DNA from: Prochlorococcus sp. W8
GTDB lineage: Bacteria > Cyanobacteriota > Cyanobacteriia > PCC-6307 > Cyanobiaceae
NCBI GenBank assembly: GCA_000291825.1
Contig: ALPF01000001.1
Coordinates: forward strand, 1-64,000
Direction of reading: 5' to 3'
DNA length: 64,000 nucleotides
Shown: positions 11,035 to 20,561 of the stretch, one piece after another
Layout of the letters: each line of letters starts with the position of its first letter
Position numbering within the stretch: the stretch's first letter is position 1
Position numbers and translations under genes: made by a program
Notes under the pieces: model-generated
What the model was told of the DNA's origin: nothing
What the model saw: the letters and a program-made list of their open reading frames with translations, nothing else
Databases searched by the model: none

Positions 11035-11964
11035 ATGAACCAGATCTACATTTTTTTAATCATTGCACTAGTCAGTTTTTTAGTCATTTTGTGGTTTGTT
11101 AAAAACAGAAAATTTCAAACCACTGATTCTGTTTCTGATGCATATGACACCTGGACTAGCGATCGTATACTTGAAAAGTTATGGGGAGAGCATATACATC
11201 TCGGTTACTATCATGACCCTTCCAATATTGGAGACTTTAGAGAAGCCAAAGCTATATTTGTTCATGAATTAGTAAAATGGAGTGGTCTTGATAAACTTCC
11301 GAGAGGTTCAAGAGTACTTGATGTGGGTTGCGGAATAGGAGGAAGTTCTAGAATATTAGCTGAGCATTATGGATTTAATGTCGTAGGAATAACAATCAGT
11401 GCTGAGCAAGTTAAAAGAGCTAGAGAACTTACAAAATCAAGTTTGACTTGCACCTTTCAACAAATGGATGCTATGAATCTTGAATTTAAAGATGGCGAAT
11501 TTGATGGTATTTGGAGTGTTGAAGCTGGCCCTCACATGCCTGACAAGCAGAAATATGCAGATGAAATGCTTCGTGTATTAAGGCCTGGAGGATATCTTGG
11601 GGTTGCAGATTGGAACTCTAGAGACCTTACCAAAAAGGCTCCAAATTTCATTGAAAAGTTGGTCTTAAAGCAACTTCTAGAACAATGGGCTCACCCTAGC
11701 TTCAGCAGCATTAATAGTTTTCAAAAAAATCTATCTATGAGTTCGTTTGTAGGTAGTCCAGTTGAGACTGACGATTGGACAAGAGAAACCTTACCATCTT
11801 GGTGGGAATCAATTTTTGAAGGAGCTAGACGCCCAAAAGTATTTTTTTCATTAGGGTTATCTTCCTTATTTAAATCCTTTAGAGAAATTCCAACTATTTT
11901 ATTAATGAATTGGGCTTTTGGAAATGGTTTAATGCAATTCGGTGTTTTTAGATGTAGAGGATAA
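11035..11964 (+). CDS. MPBQ/MSBQ-type quinone methyltransferase (SAM-dependent)
   Basis: Class I SAM methyltransferase with an N-terminal membrane anchor (hydrophobic residues 4-22). SAM motif I is VLDVGCGIGGSS at about 94-105, motif II is the WSVEAGPHMPD region, and RVLRPGGYL is motif III. The whole-protein pattern, including the anchor, SDRILEKLWGEHIHLGYY and the roughly 310-residue length, resembles cyanobacterial Sll0418-type 2-methyl-6-phytylbenzoquinone/2-methyl-6-solanesylbenzoquinone methyltransferase, which methylates the ring of plastoquinone and tocopherol precursors. The gamma-tocopherol methyltransferase and sterol methyltransferase families are relatives, so the exact substrate is inferred. 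A UbiH-like monooxygenase gene follows about 170 bp downstream, which supports a quinone role. Confidence 0.72.
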   Translation: MNQIYIFLIIALVSFLVILWFVKNRKFQTTDSVSDAYDTWTSDRILEKLWGEHIHLGYYHDPSNIGDFREAKAIFVHELVKWSGLDKLPRGSRVLDVGCGIGGSSRILAEHYGFNVVGITISAEQVKRARELTKSSLTCTFQQMDAMNLEFKDGEFDGIWSVEAGPHMPDKQKYADEMLRVLRPGGYLGVADWNSRDLTKKAPNFIEKLVLKQLLEQWAHPSFSSINSFQKNLSMSSFVGSPVETDDWTRETLPSWWESIFEGARRPKVFFSLGLSSLFKSFREIPTILLMNWAFGNGLMQFGVFRCRG

Positions 11965-12131
11965 TTTTTATATCTAAAAAAAATTAAAACTAATTTCTTC
12001 TATTTTTTTTTGTTATTAATAAATTTAATTATTTTAAATACATAAATTTTTGGTTAATTTTTATTTTTTATATATTCCTTTTTCACATACTTAAAGATAA
12101 ATAGTTAATGTACTTTAAAAGATGAAAAATT

Positions 12132-13292
12132 TTGGCAAAAAATATTAAAATTTTAGGCTCTGGCCCTACAGGTTCATTATTAGCATTGAATTTAGCTTCA
12201 AAAGATTGTAATGTAATTTTAATTGAGCCTTTAGAGGAAAAAGATTTATTATCCAAAGATAAAGGATACGCAATTACTCAAAGTTCAAGAAGAATTTTTG
12301 AGAAATTTGGATTGTGGGAATTAATTGAGAAATCAGCTTGTGGATTCACAACTTTATCAATTATCGATGAGGAGATATCAAGTTCAGTTATTATAAGAGC
12401 AAATGACTTAAAGAAAATAAATCATAATCAAATCAATCTTGGATGGGTGATTGATCATAAAGATCTTATGAAAATATTAATTGATTCAATTAACAGTAAT
12501 AGATATATAAATAAATTTAAAGTCGATTCAACCGATGATAAAACTTTTGATTTCGTTTTAGCTGCAGATGGAAGAGATTCATCATCAAGAAAAAAATGGA
12601 AAATACGATATTTAAAAAGATTTTATAATCAAAGATGTATTTCATTTAAGGCAATTTTAAAAGGAGCTCCTAAAAAAAGAGCTTATGAAATTTTTAGACA
12701 TGAAGGTCCTCTTGCTTTACTACCCTTAAAAAATTGTACTTATCAAGTTATTTGGTTCTCATCCATTAAAGATACTGAACAAAAACTAAGCTTATCAAAC
12801 GATGAATTATTAAATAGATTAACTACAGTACTACCAGACAAAATAATCGCAGAAAAAGTAGAAGGGGAAATATCCAATTACTCAGTTGCTAAAGCTTTTG
12901 CAATTCCTACATTAACTAATACAAGAAAATTAATTGTTGGAGATTCCGCCCACTCTTTTCACCCAGTAGGTGGTCAAGGATTGAATTCATGTATACGAGA
13001 TGTTTATGAACTTGGAGAAATTTTAAACAATTTAGAAAATAAATCAAACTTATATCGAAAAGTTATACATTTAAATTACTTCCTCAAAAGATCAAATGAT
13101 ATTATCTCATTAATATTATTTACTGATTTTTTAATTAAATTATTTTGTAATAAAACTAAAATTACATACCCATTAAGAAATTTGATTTTTTATTTCCTTA
13201 GAAAAATCAAGTTTATCAGATTAAATGTCTTTTCATTAATGACGGATTCAATAAAAAGATATAAATTAGATAATATGAGAAACGAATTGTAA
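12132..13292 (+). CDS. UbiH/COQ6-like FAD-dependent monooxygenase
   Basis: Aromatic-ring hydroxylase family flavoprotein. The dinucleotide motif GSGPTG occupies residues 9-14 of the N-terminal Rossmann fold. The second FAD block GDSAHSFHPVGGQGLNS is near residue 270 and matches the UbiH/UbiF/COQ6 consensus GDAAHxxHPxxGQGxN. Substrate-domain sequence lies between them, and hydrophobic stretches near 320-365 suggest membrane association. The start is TTG; the ATG at 12122 is in another frame and stops at once. Members hydroxylate the ring of ubiquinone-type precursors, so a role in plastoquinone synthesis is plausible with the neighbouring methyltransferase, but this is inference. The gene is very AT-rich even for this genome. 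Confidence 0.75.
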   Translation: MAKNIKILGSGPTGSLLALNLASKDCNVILIEPLEEKDLLSKDKGYAITQSSRRIFEKFGLWELIEKSACGFTTLSIIDEEISSSVIIRANDLKKINHNQINLGWVIDHKDLMKILIDSINSNRYINKFKVDSTDDKTFDFVLAADGRDSSSRKKWKIRYLKRFYNQRCISFKAILKGAPKKRAYEIFRHEGPLALLPLKNCTYQVIWFSSIKDTEQKLSLSNDELLNRLTTVLPDKIIAEKVEGEISNYSVAKAFAIPTLTNTRKLIVGDSAHSFHPVGGQGLNSCIRDVYELGEILNNLENKSNLYRKVIHLNYFLKRSNDIISLILFTDFLIKLFCNKTKITYPLRNLIFYFLRKIKFIRLNVFSLMTDSIKRYKLDNMRNEL

Positions 13293-13364
13293 CTAATTTA
13301 TTTTTTTGTAAAACTAAGCTCTTCAAGTAAGTAATAAATCAATTCACTTAATTTTTTTTTGCAA

Positions 13365-14192
13365 TTAAAAACTACTTCTCGAAAAATATCTTTTTTGAAA
13401 ATAATATAGTAAAAGCAAAATAAAAATTCCTATCAAACCTCCAACCGGATTAAAATTAATTCCTTCTCCTGGTCCAAATAATAGGTTAGGTATATTTTTA
13501 TTGATAGTCATTAAAGAATTAGTTACAAAAAACCAAACTCCTACTAAAGATCCATGAAAAAATATAGGTATCAATACAGTTGGTTTTTGCATAAGTCTCC
13601 ATGTATTGAGATATAGACCTAGGATAAATAAACCCACTAAAAGTTGAATATTACTCACAAGATCAAAATCAAGTCGAAAGTGTACTAATGAGAATAAAAT
13701 TGCTTGATAAAAATTAGCTCTTCTAGGTTTGAAAAATAAATTTAATTCTTCAAATAACCAAACTCTAAAAACTAATTCTTCTGCAATACCTACAAAAAAA
13801 GCTAAAAATAAGCTATTGAGCACTATGGTTAAATTCAGATTAGTTTGAAAAAGAACAAATTCTCCTTTGATTAAAATAAATATGAATACTGATATTATTA
13901 TCAGAGCCTTTAAGAATTCGGATATGCAAGAAATCAATGATTTTTTATCGCTTAAATTCTTTATTCCTAATAATTTTGATAAATTTTTGCCCCATCTATG
14001 ATTACTCCAAAAAGGAAGAAAGCTTAAAAACATCAAAAAAGTTATAAACGTTCCATATAATGATTTATCTAATTCTAAGAGAGGAAAAACGCTAATAATT
14101 AAGGAAATTGATGTCCAGCCAACTAGATATATAAAAGGAAAAAAAAATAATGAACAAAATAAATTATTTTTTTTTAAAAAATTTCTTAACAA
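13365..14192 (-). CDS. CPBP family intramembrane metalloprotease (CAAX/Abi type)
   Basis: Polytopic membrane protein of 275 residues with about seven hydrophobic segments. The CPBP (Rce1-like) active-site motifs are clear: EELVFRVWLFEEL with Glu138-Glu139 and Arg143, HFRLD with His171 in the second motif, and FFHGSLVGVWF with His213 in the third. The start is TTG (TTGTTAAGAAAT). It lies 8 bp downstream of clpS and is probably co-transcribed with dapL-clpS. Bacterial members have varied roles (bacteriocin self-immunity, peptide processing, plastid protein handling). The substrate here cannot be deduced. Confidence 0.85.
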   Translation of the reverse strand: MLRNFLKKNNLFCSLFFFPFIYLVGWTSISLIISVFPLLELDKSLYGTFITFLMFLSFLPFWSNHRWGKNLSKLLGIKNLSDKKSLISCISEFLKALIIISVFIFILIKGEFVLFQTNLNLTIVLNSLFLAFFVGIAEELVFRVWLFEELNLFFKPRRANFYQAILFSLVHFRLDFDLVSNIQLLVGLFILGLYLNTWRLMQKPTVLIPIFFHGSLVGVWFFVTNSLMTINKNIPNLLFGPGEGINFNPVGGLIGIFILLLLYYFQKRYFSRSSF

Positions 14193-14200
14193 TTTAATAT

Positions 14201-14518
14201 TTAATCTTCTTTTTCAATTGAGCTTGTTAAACCTTTTGATTTTAATGATTCCGAATAGAATTCAGCCGGTTCTAGATCACATACAATTACTAATCCCACA
14301 CCACTATTATGAGCTTCAAGCATTATAGATATTGCATCTTGTTCACTAAGTTGTGGGACAACCTCCCTTAAAGTTGATGCCACATACTCCATTGAATTAA
14401 CCTGATCATTATGAAGAAGAACTTTATATTTTGGGGATTTCTGTTTTAAATTCGAAGTCTGTTTTTCAAGTAGGGCTGAATTATTATTCCCAACATTATC
14501 TGAGTTGATAGTATGCAT
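14201..14518 (-). CDS. clpS: ATP-dependent Clp protease adaptor ClpS
   Basis: N-end-rule adaptor that hands substrates with destabilising N-terminal residues to ClpAP/ClpCP. The 105-residue protein has a disordered N-terminus of about 30 residues, then the ClpS core: KVLLHNDQVNSMEYVASTLREVVP, with the conserved ND of the amino-acid-binding pocket, and EAHNSGVGLVIVCDLEPAEFY. Cyanobacteria have ClpS1 and ClpS2, and this general pattern is nearer to ClpS1, without certainty. It is 33 bp after dapL and 8 bp before a CPBP protease gene on the same strand. Confidence 0.93.
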   Translation of the reverse strand: MHTINSDNVGNNNSALLEKQTSNLKQKSPKYKVLLHNDQVNSMEYVASTLREVVPQLSEQDAISIMLEAHNSGVGLVIVCDLEPAEFYSESLKSKGLTSSIEKED

Positions 14519-14551
14519 TTTATCCTGAAAATTTAATGAATCACAAGTTAA

Positions 14552-15778
14552 TTATATATTAGTAATTCTATTCATCGCATCAACAACATTATTTAAAGAG
14601 TTGAATGCTGATAATCTAAAATAACCCTCACCAGCTTTTCCAAATCCACTTCCAGGCGTACCAACAATATTTGCTTTATCAAGTAAATAATCAAAGAAAT
14701 CCCATGATGACATTGTTTCTGGAACTTTGATCCACACATATGGTGCGTTGGTCCCTCCAAAAACTGTAAAACCTGAACTTTGCAATTCTTCTCTCATGAT
14801 TGCTGCATTATTCATATAAAAGTCAATTAATTGTTTTACTTCTTTTTTGCCCTCTTCGGTATAAATTGCTTCTGCGCCCCTTTGCACAACATAGTTTACT
14901 CCATTAAATTTTGTACTTTGACGTCTATTCCATAATGACCATAATTGTATTTTTTCTCCATTTAAATTTTTACCAGATAATATCTTAGGAATTACAGTAT
15001 AAGCACATCTAACCCCTGTAAAACCTGCATTTTTTGAAAAAGATCTAAACTCAATTGCACAACTTTTTGCACCTTCAATTTCATAAATTGAGTGAGGAAT
15101 ATCCTCTTCTTTAATAAATGCTTCATATGCAGCATCGAAAAAAATCAGAGAATTATTTTGGATAGCGTAATCAACCCACCTTTTTAATTCTTTTCTCGAA
15201 ATAGTTGCTCCAGTTGGATTATTAGGAAAACACAGGTATATAATATCAACTTTTTTTTGGGGTATTTGAGGTTTAAATCCATTATCTTCAGTGATAGGCA
15301 AATAAGTTAAACCTTCATACCCCCCTTCATTGAGAGGGTTACCAGTTCTTCCAGTCATAACATTACTATCAACATAAACAGGATAAACAGGGTCTGTAAC
15401 AGCTATTAAATTATCTCTACCGAGGATGTCTAAAATATTGCTGCTATCGCATTTAGAACCATCAGAAATAAATATTTCGTCGGGTTCTATGCTACAGCCT
15501 TTCGAAATAAATTCATTATTTGCTATCTTTTCCCTTAACCAAATATACCCCTGCTCAGGTCCATACCCCTTAAAGCCTTCATGAGTTCCCATTTCTTTAA
15601 GTGCATCATTCATGGCTTTTACACAAGCTTTTGGCAGAGGTTCTGTGACATCTCCAATTCCTAATTTAATAATATTTTCAGAACTTTTCTTTTGAGTATG
15701 CAAACTAACTCTCTTAGAAATCTCAGGGAATAAGTATCCCGCTTTTAACTTAAGATAATTTTCGTTTACTAAAACCAC
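14552..15778 (-). CDS. dapL: L,L-diaminopimelate aminotransferase
   Basis: PLP-dependent class I/II aminotransferase that converts tetrahydrodipicolinate directly to L,L-diaminopimelate, the single-step route to lysine and peptidoglycan used by cyanobacteria and plants. The 408-residue protein has family length. Visible elements are the [11 protein letters not shown] start, [32 protein letters not shown], and the Schiff-base lysine Lys249 in [12 protein letters not shown]. The start is GTG (base 15778). It heads the minus-strand set dapL-clpS-CPBP and is divergent from rne. The 281 bp between dapL and rne contain an inverted repeat and a DnaA-box match. Confidence 0.96.
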   Translation of the reverse strand: MVLVNENYLKLKAGYLFPEISKRVSLHTQKKSSENIIKLGIGDVTEPLPKACVKAMNDALKEMGTHEGFKGYGPEQGYIWLREKIANNEFISKGCSIEPDEIFISDGSKCDSSNILDILGRDNLIAVTDPVYPVYVDSNVMTGRTGNPLNEGGYEGLTYLPITEDNGFKPQIPQKKVDIIYLCFPNNPTGATISRKELKRWVDYAIQNNSLIFFDAAYEAFIKEEDIPHSIYEIEGAKSCAIEFRSFSKNAGFTGVRCAYTVIPKILSGKNLNGEKIQLWSLWNRRQSTKFNGVNYVVQRGAEAIYTEEGKKEVKQLIDFYMNNAAIMREELQSSGFTVFGGTNAPYVWIKVPETMSSWDFFDYLLDKANIVGTPGSGFGKAGEGYFRLSAFNSLNNVVDAMNRITNI

Positions 15779-15854
15779 TTTCTTTAAAATTTAAACTTAC
15801 CCTCTAGGATAAATGATAATATGACTTAACGATAAAATAATGATAATATTAAAG

Positions 15855-15886
15855 AGATTATGATCCATGAAAAATTTTCATAATCT
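15855..15886. repeat. 9-bp inverted repeat in the dapL-rne intergenic region
   Basis: AGATTATGA (15855-15863) and TCATAATCT (15878-15886) are perfect reverse complements separated by 14 bases. It lies 77 bp from the dapL start and 174 bp from the rne start. It could be an operator or an RNA hairpin in either leader; no T-tract marks it as a terminator. Confidence 0.5.
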
Positions 15887-15922
15887 ACTAATTAATTAAT
15901 TGTTTAAAATTCGTTAAAAATT

Positions 15923-15931
15923 TTATCCACA
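15923..15931 (+). promoter_or_regulatory. Perfect DnaA-box match upstream of rne
   Basis: TTATCCACA matches the bacterial DnaA-box consensus exactly. It is a single site, about 130 bp before rne, and no dnaA, dnaN or cluster of boxes is near, so this is not an origin by itself. It may be a DnaA regulatory or titration site, or chance. Confidence 0.35.
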
Positions 15932-16059
15932 ACATATTCAATCAAATACTAAATTTTTATTCTTGGTTGTTTCTTAACATGTTTTGAAAATAATCTACAA
16001 TTTAATATTTAGTACTTTATTGATTCTTTTTCAAATACATCCCAATACAAATTTTTTAT

Positions 16060-17859
16060 ATGCCTCAGCAAATTGTTATCGCTGAGCAAGCAAGAATTGC
16101 AGCTCTACTGAAAGATGATCGAGTTGATGAACTTATTGTCGCGCAAGGTCAATATCAAATTGATGATATTTTTCTTGGAACAGTTGAAAATGTTCTACCA
16201 GGAATAGATGCAGCTTTCATAGATATCGGAGAAAGCGAAAAAAATGGATTTATCCATGTTTCGGATTTAGGGCCACTTAAACTTAAAAAAGGCGCTGCTG
16301 GGATAACAGAACTCCTAGAGCCAAGGCAAAAAGTGCTTGTTCAAGTCATGAAAGAACCGACTGGCACAAAAGGCCCTAGGTTAACTGGAAATATTTCGCT
16401 TCCAGGAAAGTATATTGTTCTTCAACCATTTGGCCAAGGTGTCAATATTTCTAGAAAGATAAATACAGAAACAGAGAGGAGTCGTTTAAGAGCACTTGGT
16501 GTATTAATAAAACCTCCTAGCACTGGACTATTATTTAGAACTGAATCCGAAAATATCAATGAGGAATTATTAATCGATGACTTAGAAAGCTTAATTCAAA
16601 AATGGGAAAATATAATAAATATTGCTGAAGCCAATCAACCACCTATGCTCATTAGCAGAGACGATGACTTCGCTCTTAAGATACTTAGAGATCATTTAAG
16701 CAATTCAACTAATCGAATAACAATAGATAATAAAAATGCTATTGAAAGATCAAAAAACTTTTTAGCTGATAATAATTCAAAGGTATTAGTCGAATTTCAC
16801 AATAATTTAAAAGATGAAAACATACTAGAAAAGTATAAAATAAATCAAACAATTCAAACATCCCTTCAACCAAGAGTTGATTTGCCCTCAGGAGGATATA
16901 TCATAATTGAGCCAACAGAAGCACTAACAGTTATTGATGTAAATTCAGGATCATTCACAAGTTCAGCTAATTCAAGGCAAACAGTTTTATGGACCAATTG
17001 CGAAGCCGCAATAGAAATATCAAGACAAATCAAATTAAGAAATATTGGAGGAGTATTAATTATTGATTTTATAGATATGGATTCTCGACGAGATCAATTT
17101 CAACTTCTTGAGCACTTTACTACAGCATTAAAAGAGGATTCCTCTAGGCCACAAATTGCTCAATTAACAGAATTAGGTTTAGTAGAATTAACTCGAAAAA
17201 GACAGGGTCAAAATATTTATGAGTTATTTGGCCAAAAATGCAATTGCTGCGATGGTTTAGGTCATATTGAAAATCTTCCTGATCTTCAAGAAATTGAGTT
17301 AGAGTCCAAGAAATCAATAACTAAAAAATCAAAAAAATCTTATGAAGGATTTAATGATCAAAATCAAATTGATCAACTTGATATTAGTACTAAAAACATT
17401 GAGAAAGAATTCAATAATGTTGTAGTTCCCGATGATGAATCAACAAACATAAAGAAGGAATCTAAAGATGAAATTGCTAATAATTCAAATGAGAAAGAAG
17501 TTATTTCTATCGAACTGACTGAGGAGGAGAAATTTGTCTTCAGTCAACTAGGAATTAATCCGCTATTAAAGAAAGGAAAAGAATATCTAAATGCAAACAA
17601 TACCGCGGAATTGGAAAGACCTAAAAAACATAATGAATTAAGTGATGAGAAAAAAATTAAAAAATCAGATAGTAAAAATTTAAAAGAAGAAATTGATACT
17701 AAAACATCTGATCTTGAAAAAACTCCGATTATTGAGAAAGAGTTAACCTCTAAAGATAATGAAAATAAAAATTACTCAGATTTAGCAAATACGGAATTGA
17801 ATGAAGAGATTGATCAATCTAGAAGAAAAAGAAGAAGATCCTCTGCTGCGGATGACTAA
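16060..17859 (+). CDS. rne: Ribonuclease E
   Basis: Main endoribonuclease for mRNA decay and RNA processing. The 599-residue protein has the catalytic half of the RNase E/G family: an S1 domain near residues 35-125 ([35 protein letters not shown]), the 5'-sensor, the DNase I-like catalytic block with VIDVNSGSF and IIDFIDMD, and a zinc-link-like CNCCDGLG. A long charged, low-complexity tail follows from about residue 420. It ends in an arginine-rich RRKRRRSSA nonapeptide that matches the element reported to bind polynucleotide phosphorylase in cyanobacterial RNase E. The stop overlaps the rnhB start. The upstream leader of about 280 bp is long for this genome. Confidence 0.97.
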   Translation: MPQQIVIAEQARIAALLKDDRVDELIVAQGQYQIDDIFLGTVENVLPGIDAAFIDIGESEKNGFIHVSDLGPLKLKKGAAGITELLEPRQKVLVQVMKEPTGTKGPRLTGNISLPGKYIVLQPFGQGVNISRKINTETERSRLRALGVLIKPPSTGLLFRTESENINEELLIDDLESLIQKWENIINIAEANQPPMLISRDDDFALKILRDHLSNSTNRITIDNKNAIERSKNFLADNNSKVLVEFHNNLKDENILEKYKINQTIQTSLQPRVDLPSGGYIIIEPTEALTVIDVNSGSFTSSANSRQTVLWTNCEAAIEISRQIKLRNIGGVLIIDFIDMDSRRDQFQLLEHFTTALKEDSSRPQIAQLTELGLVELTRKRQGQNIYELFGQKCNCCDGLGHIENLPDLQEIELESKKSITKKSKKSYEGFNDQNQIDQLDISTKNIEKEFNNVVVPDDESTNIKKESKDEIANNSNEKEVISIELTEEEKFVFSQLGINPLLKKGKEYLNANNTAELERPKKHNELSDEKKIKKSDSKNLKEEIDTKTSDLEKTPIIEKELTSKDNENKNYSDLANTELNEEIDQSRRKRRRSSAADD

Positions 17860-18436
17860 GTCTTTTGAAATAGGTATAGATGAAGCAGGACGAGGTTGTA
17901 TTTTTGGACCAGTATTTTCAGCCGCTGTAGTCCTTTCAAAAGAAAATGGAGTTATTCTAAGAAATTTAGGTCTTGACGATAGCAAGAAATTATCACCAAA
18001 TAAAAGATCTATATTAACTCCTTACATTTTCGCTTTCAGCGAAGATTGGGGAATCGGGCAAAGTTCAGCAAATGAAATTGATAAATTTGGAATAAGATAT
18101 GCAACCGAATTATCAATGATTAGAGCAATAGATAAACTCAAACATTGTCCAATAAAAATACTTGTTGATGGGCCACTTTCTATAAGATCATGGAAAGGGA
18201 TTCAAAAAAATATAGTTAAAGGTGAACAAAAATTTGCATCAATAGCAGCAGCAAGCGTATTAGCGAAGGTTAAAAGAGATGCTTTAATGAATAGATTTGA
18301 AACCAAATATAAAGGATATTTTCTTTCAAAAAATAAAGGATATGGAACAAAAGAACATTTTTTATCTATTCAAACAAATGGTTTAACAAAAATGCATAGA
18401 ATATCTTTCTTAAAAAAACTAAATGTTATTCGATGA
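17852..18436 (+). CDS. rnhB: Ribonuclease HII
   Basis: Removes RNA from RNA/DNA hybrids and misincorporated ribonucleotides. The family signature IGIDEAGRG places catalytic Asp10 and Glu11 at the N-terminus. Further conserved blocks are [13 protein letters not shown], the IKILVDGP strand with its acidic residue, and [25 protein letters not shown] choose ATG 17852, which overlaps the rne stop (17857-17859) by 8 bp. An upstream in-frame Met at 17801 would add 17 residues inside rne and is not expected for this family. With this start the protein has 194 residues, a normal length. It overlaps the convergent DUF1997 gene by 18 bp. Confidence 0.94.
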   Translation: MTKSFEIGIDEAGRGCIFGPVFSAAVVLSKENGVILRNLGLDDSKKLSPNKRSILTPYIFAFSEDWGIGQSSANEIDKFGIRYATELSMIRAIDKLKHCPIKILVDGPLSIRSWKGIQKNIVKGEQKFASIAAASVLAKVKRDALMNRFETKYKGYFLSKNKGYGTKEHFLSIQTNGLTKMHRISFLKKLNVIR

Positions 18437-18937
18437 GCACCATGCTCTAAAATCTTTTACTAATTGTTGTTGAACCCTAGCTTTAATTCCTAATAAAATT
18501 CCATTTAAAACGGAATGACCTGTTGACTCTAAAATCTTTTTAGGAATAAGTTTTAAAAGAGGCGGTTGGCTGACTGTAACTCCTAATAATGCCTCTCCCT
18601 CTAAACCAATTTCAGTCGCCTGTAAATTTGCCTTTAGAATTAACTTAAAGTCTTCAACTATACCTAAGCCATCAAGCTTACTATCAAGAGCTGACATTAT
18701 CAGTGCACCATTATTATTTTCAACAGCGATAGAAACGACTGGATTTACATCTAATTGAAAAACTCTGAAACTTGTAACATTGTACTTGTACTTTCCTTCA
18801 CCTTCGGGTATTAATTTATTGGAGTCAAGCATTGCTCCAACAACTCTTTCTTCTTGCAAAAGATAATCAGAAAGATATTCTTTATTTGTTGTTACAGAAA
18901 GCTTGAGTTTCTGTTTAGCATCAAAAGACAAAAGCAT
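18419..18937 (-). CDS. DUF1997 family protein
   Basis: Conserved cyanobacterial and plastid protein of unknown function with the DUF1997 fold, which is probably a START/SRPBCC-like lipid-binding beta sheet. Visible are the [26 protein letters not shown] block, the alternating hydrophobic strands through about residue 120, and the C-terminal amphipathic helix region [20 protein letters not shown] start at 18955 is possible, but a GGAGG Shine-Dalgarno motif at 18950-18954 sits 12 bases ahead of ATG 18937 and decides for the shorter form of 172 residues. It converges on rnhB with an 18 bp overlap. Confidence 0.8.
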   Translation of the reverse strand: MLLSFDAKQKLKLSVTTNKEYLSDYLLQEERVVGAMLDSNKLIPEGEGKYKYNVTSFRVFQLDVNPVVSIAVENNNGALIMSALDSKLDGLGIVEDFKLILKANLQATEIGLEGEALLGVTVSQPPLLKLIPKKILESTGHSVLNGILLGIKARVQQQLVKDFRAWCSSNNI

Positions 18938-18990
18938 TGTATTATAAACCTCCAATGCTTACTATATTCTTTTTTTCATTTTTATAAATC

Positions 18991-19833
18991 ATGCGCAAAC
19001 AAGTTGCATATTTAGGTCCAAAGGGTACATACGCAGAAAAAGCAGCTGAAATATTATCAGACTTTGCTAATTATGAGTCACCTATATTTGTACCATGTAA
19101 AGGGCTGCATTCTGTTATTAAATCAATAGCCTACAAAAATTGTGATGCAGCAGTTGTTCCTATCGAAAATTCTGTTGAAGGAGGAGTAACATCTACTTTA
19201 GATGCTCTCTGGAAATTCCCTGATCTTTATATTAATAAAGCTATTGTATTACCTATTAAGCATGCTTTGATTAGTAGCGGAAAAATATCTAATATTTCAG
19301 AGGTATTATCACATCCTCAAGCACTTTCGCAATGTTCAGAATGGCTTGCATCAAACTTACCAGAAGCCATTCTGCTCCCAACAAATTCCACTTCTGAGGC
19401 TGTCAATATGGTAAAAGGTAGTTCTTTTAGAGCTGCAATTGGATCAAAATCTTTAGTTCAAATAGAGGGATTGAAAGAACTTGCTTTCCCAATAAACGAT
19501 GTACCTGGTAACTGTACTAGATTTGTTTTATTAACACGAAAGACAGAGGAAACTGATGCTAACTTTGCAAGTTTTGCATTTTCGTTACTTTCTAACAAAC
19601 CAGGTTCATTACTAAAAGCTTTAAAATGCATAGCCGAAAAAGGCTTCAACATGAGCAAAATTGAATCTAGACCATCCAAAAGAGAATTGGGGGAATACAT
19701 AATCTATGTGGATGTTGAATTAAATGATAAGAATAATATTGCTACTTTTCGCAATCTAAGGGAGGAGATAAAGCCCTTATGCGAACATTTCAATGATTTT
19801 GGTTGTTATTTATCTGAAAATATTGATATTTAA
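18991..19833 (+). CDS. pheA: Prephenate dehydratase
   Basis: Converts prephenate to phenylpyruvate in phenylalanine synthesis. It is a monofunctional enzyme of 280 residues with no chorismate mutase domain. The periplasmic-binding-protein-like catalytic domain covers residues 4-180, with YLGPKGTYAEKAA, the PIENSVEGGV block, and the catalytic TRF motif at residues 176-178. An ACT regulatory domain follows (about 192-275), with GSLLKALKCIAEKGFNMSKIESRP and GEYIIYVDVE, consistent with feedback inhibition by phenylalanine. It is divergent from the DUF1997 gene and ends 14 bp from the convergent LON-domain gene. Confidence 0.95.
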   Translation: MRKQVAYLGPKGTYAEKAAEILSDFANYESPIFVPCKGLHSVIKSIAYKNCDAAVVPIENSVEGGVTSTLDALWKFPDLYINKAIVLPIKHALISSGKISNISEVLSHPQALSQCSEWLASNLPEAILLPTNSTSEAVNMVKGSSFRAAIGSKSLVQIEGLKELAFPINDVPGNCTRFVLLTRKTEETDANFASFAFSLLSNKPGSLLKALKCIAEKGFNMSKIESRPSKRELGEYIIYVDVELNDKNNIATFRNLREEIKPLCEHFNDFGCYLSENIDI

Positions 19834-19847
19834 TAATTAGTAGAATT

Positions 19848-20504
19848 TTAGTTTTCTTTTACATCTGGAAAGCTTTCTTTTAATGCTGTTCTGGCTGCTA
19901 ATTGTTTCCTTGTATGATCGAGCATTTCAAATTCTCTTTGCAATCTTATGTAAGTATCTCTTTCTTCTAGTAATCTTTGTTGTTCATCAGAAACAGGACC
20001 ACCTAAATGAGCACCAATCCAAAATGATAACTCAAGTGGATTATTAGGTAATTTGTCAGGTAGTATTTTTTGTGAGTTAGTTAATTTACTTGTCAAATTG
20101 ACAACATCGTTAAGAGCCTCAATAACTGAATCTCTCAAAATATCTAAATTTTGTAAACTTGTAATATTATTATCATCAATCCAGCTTACCATCGCTGAAT
20201 GATAAGGTGTCTTTCGTGTTATCTCTAAAATCTGAAACCGTTGTTGACCTACAGTAATAATATTACTTCTGCCGTCTTCAGAAGTTTGATGTTTAATTAC
20301 ATGAGCGCAACATCCAACATTAGCCATTGACTTTGTAACAGGGTCCCACTTCACTACACCAAATAATGAATCGGACTCTAAAACCGATTTAAGCATTATT
20401 CTGTATCTGGACTCAAAAATATGTAATGGCAAAACTTCGTTTGGAAACAAAACGACTTCTGGAAGAGGAAAAAGTGGTAACTCTCTAACTGACAGCTCTC
20501 CCAT
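19848..20504 (-). CDS. LON substrate-binding-domain protein
   Basis: Stand-alone N-terminal domain of Lon-type proteases with no AAA or protease part. The 218-residue protein shows LPLFPLPEVVLFPNEVLPLHIFESRYRIML at residues 8-37, the most conserved block of the family, then the GVV..GCCAHVIKHQTSEDGRSNIITVGQQRFQI beta-barrel core and a helical C-terminal half. Cyanobacteria and plants have such proteins, and their biochemical role is not established. It follows rpsJ on the same strand after 57 bp and might be read through from the str operon. Confidence 0.85.
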   Translation of the reverse strand: MGELSVRELPLFPLPEVVLFPNEVLPLHIFESRYRIMLKSVLESDSLFGVVKWDPVTKSMANVGCCAHVIKHQTSEDGRSNIITVGQQRFQILEITRKTPYHSAMVSWIDDNNITSLQNLDILRDSVIEALNDVVNLTSKLTNSQKILPDKLPNNPLELSFWIGAHLGGPVSDEQQRLLEERDTYIRLQREFEMLDHTRKQLAARTALKESFPDVKEN

Positions 20505-20561
20505 GCTTAGTAAAATATAATAATTTTATATTAGTAAATAATGATACATTTCGGGCATTTT

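Noticed and set aside
17801-17851. Longer rnhB reading from 17801
   Set aside because: It lies inside rne and adds residues before the conserved N-terminal IDEAGRG block that homologues lack; ATG 17852 fits.
18938-18955. TTG start for the DUF1997 gene
   Set aside because: A GGAGG motif covers 18950-18954 and is correctly placed for ATG 18937, so the TTG is part of the ribosome-binding region.
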